This document shows, in pieces, positions 21,201 to 31,462 of a DNA stretch of 64,000 bases. Numbering within the stretch: position 1 is the stretch's first letter; every line of letters starts with the position of its first letter. The notes beneath the pieces are model-generated. The model made no database searches, was not told the origin of the DNA, and worked only from the letters and a program-made list of their open reading frames with translations. This stretch comes from Miscanthus floridulus (taxonomy: Eukaryota > Streptophyta > Magnoliopsida > Poales > Poaceae), in NCBI RefSeq assembly GCF_019320115.1, contig NC_089584.1, forward strand, positions 99,993,792 through 100,057,791, given 5' to 3'. Made by a program: the position numbers and the translations under genes.

Positions 21201-24200
21201 TTGAAGCTTCACTATTTGAAATGTAATACATAACAAGGTGCTTTTCTCCAGGTTATCATGTACTACATCTACCTGGGAATCGGAACAGCAGTTTCTTCCT
21301 TCCTCCGTGAGTATATAAATAAATATATACTATATATATTGGACTTGGACTACACGTGCACGTAACTATAATGAATAAATGATGTCCAATAGCTAAAGAA
21401 TAGGAATTGAAATAGCTGGCGTTCCTGATGAGTCACATATATATGGTAGTAAAACCTCAAACAAAGAAAACGGCATGTTTCGTTATGGTAGCCCATTCAC
21501 AAATATCCCACGAGCACAAAATGGTCACTGCCAAGTGGCACCAATGGAATGCTTGGCTATTCCCACTGTCACAACTTGAAGTATTTGCTAAGGTTCCGAT
21601 ATTTTTCAGTTATTCACATTAGTATCAAATCATAGACACTACAACTTCGATGGTTTCAAGCATGAAAAGATGGCAAGGGGTTTGCTACAATCAGAAACAA
21701 ACAAACTGTGGCTAATTCAGCTTACTTCTTCAGCCAGGAAGAGAATGAACTTTGTAGCAGCTAAAAATGAGAACTCTGTTTAGTTGGATTAGCAGAATCC
21801 CCAACGATTGGCTGAAACATTTACCTGCTCCAGAGGTGTCATGCTGGACGGTGGCTGGAGAAAGGCAGTCAACACGGCTGCGATCGTTATACCTTGAAGC
21901 TGTTCTGAGGCAAGACATTGCATTCTTTGACGTGGAGATGACAACTGCAGAAGCAACTTCAAGAATGTCCGCGGACACTGTACTCATCCAAGACGCCCTC
22001 GGTGAGAAGGTAACAATTCATTATTACTTTGACAAAAGAAGCAAAAAGTATGTCTAATTTCCAGTAAAGGGTCTTTTATGTCTAGAACATAAGGAAAAAG
22101 GCCTTATGTAGAACACTAAAGAACTGACTTCTCATGTTAAGGTAGGGAAGTACATACAGCTTTTGACGACTTTCATCAGTGGCTTTATCATTGGATTCAT
22201 TAGAGGCTGGATGCTGGCCCTTGTTGTGCTCGCGTGCATACCTCCAAGCATTTTATCCTTTGCGACAGTCTCCCGATTGCGAGCTCAAATATCTCGAAAG
22301 AGGCAAGAATCATATGATGATGCAGGGAATATTGTCGAGCAAACCATTGGAGCAATAAGAACAGTGGGTGATTCTAATATTTTTTAAATACAAATTAATG
22401 CTGACAATAGGTGTTTGTAACTATTCAATATCAATAACATCTCAAAAACAGGTTGTATCTTTCAATGGTGAGAAGAAAGCAATTGCAATGTACAATAATC
22501 ACATAAAAAAGGCATACAAGGCTACTCTCATGGAAGGGATCGTCACTGGTCTTGGAGTAGGTTGCATATTTTTTGTTGTCTTCTGCAATTACTCTCTAGC
22601 TTTCTGGTATGGCGCCAAGTTAATCATCGGCAAAGGATATACTGGAGGGCAAGTCCTCAATATCGTATTTGCAATTTTAACTGGCTCAATGTGAGTTTTC
22701 TAACTGTGAACTACATATGTAATAAATGATAGTAAAAAAGTACTGTTAGACTCTTTGATTGAAAATGAATTGATATTTGAAAAAAATAACATAATCATTT
22801 TTGGATTTTGACATTAAGGTTTGATTATTTGGGAACAGGGCTATAGGTAATGCATCACCATCTATTTCTGCAATTGCAGAAGGGCAGTCTGCAGCACAAA
22901 GATTGTTTGAAATTATCAACAGAAAACCAAATATTGACATTACCGACACTTCTGGAATAGTATTAGAAGATATCGAAGGAGATGTTGAGCTCAAGGATGT
23001 GTTCTTTAGGTACCCTGCAAGGCCTGAGCAGTTGATACTTGATGGCCTGTGCCTGCAAGTACCTAATGGTACCACAATGGCTATAGTCGGGGAGAGTGGA
23101 AGTGGTAAATCAACAGTGATTAGTGTGGTGGAGAGATTTTATGACCCACAGGCTGGTGAAGTGTTGGTAGATGGAGTGAACATCAAAAGTCTGCAGCTCC
23201 AATGGTTAAGAGGAAAGATAAGTCTTGTCAGCCAAGAACCATTGCTTTTTATGACCTCCATCAAGGATAACATAACCTATGGTAAAGCGGATGCTACAAT
23301 CGAAGAGATCAAGAAAGCAGCTGAGCTTGCAAATGCAGCAACCTTCATTGAAAAGCTGCCTGATGTACTTTGAGAAACACTACTTATTTATGTATCTTAC
23401 TCAAGTTTCTGGCAATTAATATCTTGTCTTCCACCTCATACAGGCATACGAGACAATGGTTGGTCAACGTGGTTCTCAGCTTTCTGGGGGGCAAAAGCAA
23501 AGGATTGCCATCGCAAGAGCAATCCTCAAAAATCCAAAAATCCTTCTTTTGGACGAAGCTACAAGTGCTTTAGATGTAGAGTCTGAAAGGGTAGTTCAAG
23601 AAGCACTAAATAGGATCATGGTAGGGAGAACTACACTCATTGTTGCCCACCGCCTGAGCACCATCAGGAGTGCAGACTGCATAGCAGTAGTTCATCAAGG
23701 GAAAGTAGTTGAACGAGGTAAGTGACTCTTCGACACCAGTTACTTTGGTTTTTTTAATCTTTATTTAGAAGCAATCAATCAGTGTGAAAAAAGTAGAGGT
23801 AGTTCAATTCAGTTTTTTGGAACCAGTTAATCAATTGACATGTCATACAGGTGTCCATGACAAGCTGATTAAGGATCCTGATGGAGCTTATTCTCAGCTT
23901 ATTAGGTTACAACAGGCACATGCTAAAGAAAGGCATGAGGTTCCAAATACTGATGTGTCAGGTTCAATATATAAAAGTAGAAGTTTATCTTTGGAACAAT
24001 CAATAGACAGAGATTCTCCCAGGAACAAAGGACATCATTCCTCCACAAAATCCACTGGGCTGTCTGAAGAATTGAACAAGCAAGTTTCTATAGACAGACA
24101 GGAACACCAGGAATCTAGTGATAGTAAGGCTCCTAAGAAAGCACCAATTGGACGACTATTCAAACTTAATAAGCCAGAAGCACCAGTTCTCCTATTAGCT

Positions 24201-26920
24201 GCTATAGCTGCCTTTGTGCATGGTCTTATGTTCCCATCGTTCAGTATAATGATGTCTGGTGGTATAAGAAGTTTCTACTATCCACCACACCAACTTCGAA
24301 AAGATTCTCGGTTTTGGGCACTGATGTGCCTTCTGTTCGCAGTCATTGCCCTGATTTCAATCCAACTGGAATACTTTCTATTTGGGGTCGCTGGTGGGAA
24401 ACTTATACAACGTGTCCGCTCTTTGTCTTTCCAGAGCATAGTGCATCAAGAAGTTGCTTGGTTTGATGACCCTTCAAATTCTAGGTTTGGCTACTTAAAC
24501 ATTTTTTTCCAAATTTCTTAATTTTTTCTACAACTGTTTGGACATCAATTTTACTGTTTCGTTTTATAGTGGGGCACTTGGCGCGAGACTCTATATTGAT
24601 GCTTTGAACATCCGACGCCTCGTCGGAGATAACTTGGCCATACTAGTGCAGTGTATAGTAACACTAGTAGCTGGTTTTTCCATAGCATTTGCTTCTGACT
24701 GGAAGCTCACGCTGATCGTCATATGTGTGATTCCTGTAATGGGCTCACAAAATTATATTCAAGTGAAATTCTTGAAAGGGTTCAGTGAAGATGCTAAGGT
24801 GAAAATATTGAATTTCCTGCAGTGAACCTAATCGTCTTTATGTTTAAAAAAGCAAAGCACACCTGATACTTTTCAAAATAGATGAATATGTGCAATCTTT
24901 TTAGACATCATACAGTTTTTCATATAATATTAATAACTCTAGATATATTTTAAAGTTTACAGTTAACAAAACTCAAGTAAGATTTAATGTCTTATCAAAA
25001 GTTTCACCTAACAACTAATTGGAACAGGTGATGTATGAAGATGCAAGTCAAGTCGTAACTGAGGCAATTAGTAGTATTCGAACTGTAGCATCTTTCTGTG
25101 CAGAGAAGAGGGTAATTACATCATACATCCAAAAATGCCAAGCTTCAATGAAACAGGGCATTAGAAGTGGAATGGTTGGAGGCCTTGGTTTCAGTTTCTC
25201 AAACTTAATGATGTATCTCACATATGCTCTTTGTTTCTATGTTGGTGCACTGTTCGTACATGAAGGAAAATCAACTTTTAAAGACGTTTTTAGGGTAAGG
25301 GATACACATTTGGGATCATTTAAATAACGACATTTTGTTCAGTGACTAACTAACTTAATCTGGTAACTGGCAGGTCTATTTTGCTTTGATTTTCACAGCT
25401 TTTGGAATTTCCCAAACAAGTGCAATGGCAACAGATTCAACAAAAGCCCAGGAATCCACAACTTCCATACTAGCTATTATAGACAGGAGGTCTAAAATCA
25501 ACTCGACTAGTGATGAAGGCGTAATTCTAGAAAAAGTTGATGGCAACATAGATTTCAGCCATGTAAGCTTCAAATACCCATCCCGCCCAGACGTCCAAGT
25601 GCTCAGCGACATTACTTTGGCCATTCCAGCCAGAAAGGTATTGTTTGCTTGATGCTTGTCATAGTTACTTCATAAGTTGTTTGACTAGAGGGGGTAGTTG
25701 ATCTTGCTAGGTTAGTACCAAGTTAGACCATGCGAGACACTTAACAGTTCACAAAAGCGTCATGGCAATTCTTGAGCAGCTTAATTTCAACAACAGTATA
25801 AATGTATAATAGGAAAATATCAGATATTGGCTACAAATACAATAACTGTTTGCTACTTTGCTCAGGTAATGAGTGTTCAATTCATCTTAATCCTTAAGAT
25901 AAGTTTCACAAAAGTTGTGTACAGGTGGTACAAAATTCATTTAGCACTCTGCAAAATTTCAAGGTCAAACTCCAATTTCACAAGGAGTACAAAAGGCAGA
26001 CAATATGAGATGAAAGTAACAAAAAAGATTTACTATGAATTAAGGGTTTTTTCCATGCTCTTCTATCTCTTTAGAATGCTCGATTGCCCGCAATACCTGC
26101 TTCTTACTCTTTGAATTTATTTTATTGATGTACATGTCATTCAATGGGACAAGAACAACTGGAGTGCTGGATACTTCCGGTCAATGAAAATGAGCCTAAA
26201 AAAGAATGGGAATTAATTCTAGTTTTCACATTTTCCTCTATGATCTGTACTGATGAATTTAAAATCAATTATCATATGCAGACTGTTGCACTTGTTGGAG
26301 AGAGTGGTAGTGGTAAGTCAACAATAATTGCTTTGCTCGAGCGATTCTATGACCCAGATTCTGGCACAATCTCACTAGATGGAACAGAACTTAAAAAACT
26401 AAGGCTGAGTTGGTTAAGAGACCAAATGGGATTAGTGAGCCAAGAACCTGTACTTTTCAACGACACAATTCATGCCAACATAGCATATGGAAAACAAGAA
26501 GTAAGAGAGGCCGAGATTGTTGCTGCTGCCAAGGCAGCTAATGCTCATGAGCTTATATCTAGCTTGCCTCAAGGATATAGCACTATTGTCGGCGAGAGAG
26601 GAACACAGCTCTCAGGAGGGCAAAAACAACGGGTTGCTATTGCAAGGGCCATCTTGAAGGGCCCAAGAATACTTCTACTCGATGAGGCAACAAGTGCCCT
26701 GGATGCTGAAGCTGAGCGTACTGTTCAAGATGCGTTAGACCAAGTGATGGTCAGCAGGACCACCGTTGTTGTGGCGCACCGACTGTCTACAATCAAAGGG
26801 GCAGATATGATTGTAGTCATCAAAGATGGTAAAGTTGCTGAGAAGGGAAAGCATGAATACCTCGTGGGCAAGGGTGGAGTTTATGCATCGCTGGTAGAAC
26901 TGCACTCGAAGTCAGCATAA
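15215..26920 (+). CDS. ABCB (MDR/P-glycoprotein) transporter, gene 1, 12 exons
   Basis: Exons: 15215-15517, 21252-21306, 21834-22009, 22142-22363, 22452-22690, 22839-23364, 23444-23717, 23851-24484, 24570-24798, 25028-25294, 25374-25637, 26282-26920; all junctions are GT..AG and phases agree, giving 1275 aa, the normal length for a full-size ABCB. Order is TMD1-NBD1-TMD2-NBD2. NBD1: Walker [10 protein letters not shown] about 416-424, LSGGQ 520-524, Walker B ILLLDE 540-545. NBD2: Walker A 1069-1077, LSGGQ 1173-1177, Walker B 1193-1198. All ATPase motifs are intact, so it should be a working ATP-driven exporter, most likely at the plasma membrane. Plant ABCB relatives move auxin or secondary metabolites; the substrate here cannot be read from sequence. 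An upstream GTG at 15203 is in frame, but the ATG at 15215 is preferred. Intron 1 is 5.7 kb of transposon debris. Its paralog converges from 35413-40901. Confidence 0.95.
15955..16179. mobile_element. MITE of the GTTTAGTT/AACTAAAC family, copy 2
   Basis: It shares CTGTAGCATTTCG, GACTAATTAGGCTCAAAA, TTCGTCTCGCAAA and GTGCAATTAGTTTTTG with the copies at 511-751, 45194-45440 and 58104-58382, and ends AAACTAAACAAGGGCC. The left terminus is eroded. It lies inside intron 1 of ABCB gene 1. Confidence 0.7.
16719..16812. mobile_element. Fragment of a CCCTGTTCG-type MITE
   Basis: The words CAGGGCTTATCAGCC and TTTTTCTCTCACAACAAA match the family seen at 48271-48399 and 49671-49788. Only part of the element remains, and the terminal inverted repeats are weak. 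Confidence 0.45.
17150..18690 (-). mobile_element. Internal leader of a truncated Gypsy-type element
   Basis: Reading on the minus strand, the LTR at 18691-19738 is followed by CCGCGCCAGGTAGGGGA, the form of PBS region seen in grass Gypsy elements of this type. The GC-rich sequence beyond contains at least two 275-bp tandem units. No protease, RT or integrase signature is visible, so only the leader (and perhaps a little gag) survives. The left limit is uncertain. Confidence 0.5.
18150..18700 (-). repeat. Tandem repeat, period about 275 bp
   Basis: The word GGTGAACTC followed by GGATGCAGCCCCCG occurs at about 18150 and again at about 18425. The intervening sequence (GGAGTTCCAAGAGT and later words) repeats with substitutions. 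On the minus strand it gives an open 200-codon frame (18050-18652) built of two related ~90-residue units. That frame is probably a by-product of the repeat and not a gene. Confidence 0.75.
18691..19738 (-). repeat. Gypsy-type LTR, minus strand
   Basis: The left edge (TATATGTG) follows the reverse of the PBS, and the right edge is GGCCTCA, so on the element strand it would begin TGAGGCC and end near CATATA, a degenerate CA. The interior includes the sequence GGATTTATACTAGTTCAGGC that I associate with LTRs of grass Gypsy elements. No second LTR is present, so no target duplication can be tested. Confidence 0.55.
19744..19848. mobile_element. Stowaway-like MITE fragment
   Basis: Words such as TTTTTCTAGATA, ATGTATCTAGAAAAGC and CGTCTTATAATTTG resemble the interior of the intact Stowaway at 40145-40289. 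Termini are eroded. Confidence 0.5.
20090..20800. repeat. TGTTGC-rich dispersed repeat, copy 1
   Basis: A GC-rich block ending CGCCATCGGCGGGAAGGGGA is followed by imperfect tandem words TGTTGCAAGTGTTT, ATCTGGATGTTGCATATG and TTTCAGACATATG, ending near AGATTGGGGTGTTGC. The same organisation recurs at about 41935-43200. Such repeats are common in grasses and may belong to a Mutator-like element, but I see no transposase or clear terminal repeats. Confidence 0.65.
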
Positions 26921-27117
26921 GGATATAGGGGGCTTTGATGGATTATTTGGTATTACAAGGGGAGCATTTGCAGTAGTAGGTAGTCATGCAACGGAAACAA
27001 ATCCATGTAAAACTTATCAATTCGTACTTCTGGTTTGTAATAGGTCAGGGTCTCAAACTCCATACAAAGATAGCATTGGCATCACGTATTTCATATGCTG
27101 TAGTGCACTGGATTATC

Positions 27118-27123
27118 AATAAA
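27118..27123 (+). terminator. Poly(A) signal candidate, ABCB gene 1
   Basis: AATAAA lies about 200 bp after the TAA stop in AT-rich sequence, a suitable distance for a plant 3' UTR. No other perfect hexamer is as well placed. Confidence 0.45.
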
Positions 27124-28105
27124 TTAATGGTGAAAAGGAAAACAAATCGACCTAATCACTGAACTATTAATATTTAGTCGACGAGCAGAAGCATTTCTGC
27201 TATTCCAGATCCCCAAATTCACGCGAGGCGCCTGAGCATATGGCTACATGCCAAATGCAGTACAGCTTTGCACGCATTGGAAAGAATAAGTTCGGATCAA
27301 ATGAAGCTACCCGTCAGCGAATTTGTTCAAACCAAAAATTCAGGTCCAGAACTTAAACCGGCATACCTTTCGTGCACCGAGGTCCCATTTTGGTCGTCAC
27401 GATCCAACCGACGCTAGCCTAGATGGGACGGCCGTACGCCCGCTGGCGCGGCCGCCATACCTGGCTGCTGGCTTCAGGGAGCCGCCTCGCTTCCTTTCCG
27501 CTCCCCACCAGCGAAGACACAACCGCCGCCGCCGTTCCATAGCGACGGCGCCGCGTGCCTTTCCCATTCTACCGTCCGAAAACAAAATCAACGGCTTATA
27601 TTACCTGGTCCCATCTCTCGCTTGGCGGGTTACGGCCCAGAGGAGGCCCAAATGGCCGAACAAAGCGCAAGGGGCAGGCGCGGCCGAACGCCTGAGCGAC
27701 TGAACGGGGCAACGGGGTGAGCAGGCACGGTCGCACGAACTGACGAGCGGCGGCAGTGCGGCACGGAGGGTCGGGTGCAGGGAGCTGTCGCCGGCCTACG
27801 GCGCTGCGCTGTGCTACATGCGGCATGCCTGCACAGCAGAGGGCAGAGGCGCATGGATGCGCCTGGATTGGACAGGCAAGCATCACCGTCCCGTCCAAGT
27901 TATAATCTAGGTGTGTGATAATTAAATATTTGGATGCTTTTGCAATTGCGTCATTAATTATTGGTTTGGTTAAATTAAGCATAAAGTGCTGCCAGTCTGC
28001 TACTCAAGAAACATCACCTATTTGCTTGCTAATAGTTATGGTGATCGGTGACTGATGCCAGGCGCCTAGGCTTAGTATGGCATGTGCCATCACAGTTCCT
28101 GTCTT
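27124..28105. other. Intergenic DNA between ABCB gene 1 and the Copia insertion
   Basis: About 27400-27870 is GC-rich and gives open frames on both strands (for example 27323-27703 and 27596-27982), but composition and lack of any domain argue against genes. It may be a captured exon or a fragment of a GC-rich transposon. Confidence 0.5.
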
Positions 28106-28110
28106 TCATG

Positions 28111-28602
28111 TGTTAGATTGATCTCTAATCTAACTGGACCCAACGATCAGTTGGGCCTTTGATTCGCGCTCTGATCGGGGGCGTCCAGCCCACCATGGTT
28201 GGAGGGCTCCTGTCACCCTACGCTATAAAAATAGATGGGGGCCGACGGCTCTTATCACGAGGTTGGCCTAAGCCGAGCTCCCCACCGACATCTAAACCCT
28301 AATCCGATCAGAGAGGGGCGCAGCCAGTGACGGGAAGCCACTAGCCGCGTCGCCCGCTCCATCGACGTCGATGTCTTCACCGTCCTCTTCACCGATCGTC
28401 ACTGCCCGTGCGCAGACATCACCAACGAACCTGATGACGTCCGCTGAACCTTCTCCCTCTGCGGTGTCAGGTTCAGCACACTCTCCCTTCCATCCCTGTC
28501 TCTCTAGTTCTACATGCATTAGGATGTACTACGTTCTTTATCCCGTATAGAACCACTGTACCCAGCTAGATCTATACTCCTAGTGATTCTATAAGTATAA
28601 CA
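28111..28602 (+). repeat. 5' LTR of Copia element 2
   Basis: It begins TGTTAGATTGATCTC and ends AAGTATAACA. A TATA box CTATAAAAA lies at about 28222. Many differences from the 3' LTR are C-to-T or G-to-A. Confidence 0.93.
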
Positions 28603-29945
28603 ATGGTACCAACGCAAGGTTTAGGTATAGATCTAGCTTATCAGTTTAGATCCGTTCGGATCTGAGAAAAGAACAGAGGGTTCGGTTGAACCCTAACCCT
28701 AACTGGGTGAAAGAAAGAAGAAGGAGGGCTCGGCTTCACATCTAAATCGAACCCTAAAACCCGCAATCAATTCGGGAAAAGAACAACAGTGCAACCCTAA
28801 CAATGTACCCTAACCCTAACCCTACTTTGATCCTCATCCCTAACCCTGAAATCGGATAGATCTGAAAAGAAAAGATAGAAATCGGATAGATCCGAAAAGA
28901 AAAGGTACAAATCGGATAGATCCGAGAAGAAAAGACGAAAACAATCAATGAGAAAAGGGGAAGGGGAAATGGAAAACCTCACCACTGTACCGCTGCCGGG
29001 CGCGTGCTCGTGAGGCTGAGAGAAAGAAGGTGGAGAAGAGGACGGGTGATCTAGGGTTTTGGGGTTTCGGGAACTCCTCACCGAGGGGAAGAGGGTGCTG
29101 CTGCTAGTCCGCTCGACGGCGGCGCGCTCACCCACGTGGGGAGCGCGCGCACCGGCGAAGGGGCCGGCAACGGCGCCAGTCGCTCGGTCGCCGCCGCTGC
29201 TTGCTACACTGGCTGCTGCCTGCGCTGAGAAGAGAGCGGAGCGAGGCGAAGAGAGAGAGAACAATAGAAAATGAATTAGGGTTTACCCTGGGGCGCGCGG
29301 CGTCGGTTTATTCCGTCCGAAGTCGACGCGCGACCGTCCGATGCTAGATGAACGGTCGAGCGTGATCGGGCCAGTGATCGGCCCAGGCGAGCGTGTGCGG
29401 CCGCGCGGCTTTGGCGGCCCAGGCCCATGTTGCGGCCTGGGAAGCACAGCGCGCGCGCAAGCAGAGCTGGGCCGGGCCGAATTCATGGTCGGGCCGAAGG
29501 AACAGTAAAGAAATGCATATTTTTTGTTTTTTTTCCCAGTAAAAGTTTTATTTCCTAGAAATTGATTAATGGCTTAAAGAAAATAGAAAAAAAGAATTTT
29601 CCTGTGGGTAAAATTCACTAAATTGAATTATTTTTCGCTGCGTATTTAAATATGTTATTTTCATTATTAAATTCGAACCAACGGGAGAATTTAATTTTGA
29701 AGATGGATATGTTTTAATTGATTATAATATTGTTATTATTCTGACCAACGTTGATTAATGGCAATATTATAATAATTTTTGCCATGCATTAATTCTATTT
29801 CTGTCCAACGGTGATGTAGAATTAGTGTAGAGAACAATTGTATGTTTTAATTTTGACCAACGTTGAAACTAAGGCATGCAATTGTTATTGTTATTATTTA
29901 TGTTCTCACTCTATTTGAATTGTGTTTTCAGACGTATACAACTTG
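28603..29945 (+). other. Leader of Copia element 2 with short repeats
   Basis: The sequence after the LTR (ATGGTACCAACGC) is the PBS position but matches the usual initiator tRNA-Met PBS only over TGGTA. Telomere-like CCCTAA words occur around 28690-28710 and 28795-28835. A unit of about 32 bp with AAATCGGATAGATC and GAAAAGAAAAG is repeated three times at about 28850-28935. A GC-rich stretch follows to 29500. No gene is evident. Confidence 0.65.
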
Positions 29946-30430
29946 ATGAGTTATATCAAAGAAATCTCCACTCTCAAAGGTGATAACTATATTGAGTGGA
30001 AGAAAAAGATCAACCTGGCCTTCATCTTAGCTGAGGTGGACTGAGTAGTCACCACACCGTGTCCCACAGAGCCTGTGGCACCAGTAAGGAAGACAAACGA
30101 GGTTGATGCCGCTTGGGCAACCAGAGAGAGGGATTTTGCATCTTAAAGAATGTCCTATAACCTTGAGCATAGGAAGTGGGTCACTACCAACAAGAAGTGT
30201 TTTGCTGTGATAAAAAACATGATTGAGCTTGTAATTGTGGGCTCAATCCCAGAGTGTGACACCATCACCGAGTATCTCGAAAGAATAAAGAATTAGTTCA
30301 CTAGCTCTTTAAAGACATATGCTACCCAATTGATAAAGTAGCTGGTGACAGAGTGGTACTCAGGTAATGGTGGCATACGAGAGCATATACTAAGGATGAG
30401 CAATTTGGCATTAGTGAGAAGGGATTTATT
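29946..30430 (+). pseudogene. Gag remnant of Copia element 2
   Basis: ATG 29946 opens MSYIKEISTLKGDNYIEWKK, a typical Copia gag N-terminus, closed by a TGA about 33 codons on. Further gag-like sequence (KCFAVIKNM and following) continues to about 30400 with another stop, then joins RT sequence directly. Confidence 0.8.
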
Positions 30431-31462
30431 ACAATGAAACCTTTTTATCCAGTCTTATGTAAGGATTCTTTCAGAATTATAATGGCATTAGTGGCACATT
30501 ACGATTTATAATTACATCAGATGGATGTAAAGATGGCATTTCTCAACGGGGACTTGGAGGAAAGTGTTTACATGGCACAACCGAAAGGTTTTGTCATGGA
30601 AGGAAAAGAATGAATAGGATGCCACCTAAAGAAATCTATTTATGGATTAAAACAAGCTTCAAGACAGTGGTACTTGAAGTTTGATCAGACAATAAGGAAT
30701 TTTGGGTTTAAAGAGAATGTAGAGGACAATTATGTCTATACAAAGTTTAAGAATGGGAAGTTCATCTTCCTTGTCCTGTATGTGGATGATATCTTACTTG
30801 CTAGTAGTGATGTCAGTCTACTACTAGAGACAAAGAAGTTTTTGTCCTTAAAATTTGATATGAAAGATCTTGGTGAAGCTTCGTTCATTCTAGGGATCGA
30901 GATTCACCGAGATAGAAGTAAAGGGGTATTAGGACTGTCATAAAAGGCATACATAGAGAAAATCTTAAAGAAATTCAGTATGCACAAATATAGTCCATCA
31001 CCTGCTCCTATAGTCAAGGGCGACAGATATGGGGATTTTCAATGCCCTAGGAACCAATATGAGATCGATCAAATGAAAGTGGTTCCATATGTTTCAGCTA
31101 TCGAAAGCTTGCAATATGCTCAAGTATGTACGCGCCCTGACTTGGCATTTGTTACCGGGTTACTTGGCAGATTCCAGAGCAATCCTGGAATAGAACAGTG
31201 GAAATTAATAAAGAAAGTCTTACGTTATTTGCAAGGAACAAAAGGCCTCATGATGACGTATAGAAGATCTAATTCACTCCATATAGTGGGGTATTCAGAT
31301 TCTGATTATGCGGGAGATGATAGAAAATCTACGTCTGGATATGTATTCAGTCTCGCAGGGGGAGCTATTTCATGGAAAAGTTCAAAACAAACCGTCACTA
31401 TATCATCCACAATGTATGCCAAGTTTGTAGCGTGTTATGAGGCAACGGGGCAGGTGAACTGG
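30430..31462 (+). pseudogene. RT and RNase H (first half) of Copia element 2
   Basis: RT words include LHQMDVKMAFLNG, SIYGLKQASRQWY and an intact YVDD box (about 30778). RNase H begins GYSDSDYAGD (about 31290) and runs to ATGQVNW, where the solo LTR cuts in at 31462/31463. Stops occur at 30512, 30612 and 30941. Confidence 0.88.

Larger units (their letters stand above)
15518..21251 (+). other. Giant first intron of ABCB gene 1
   Basis: The donor is AAG|GTACGT and the acceptor CTCCAG|GTTATC. The equivalent intron in the paralog (40481-40640) is 160 bp. The extra sequence includes a MITE (15955-16179), AT-rich DNA, a hAT-like MITE fragment near 16719-16812, a Gypsy LTR remnant with its leader (about 17150-19738), and a TGTTGC repeat (about 20090-20800). 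No captured gene was recognised. Confidence 0.85.
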
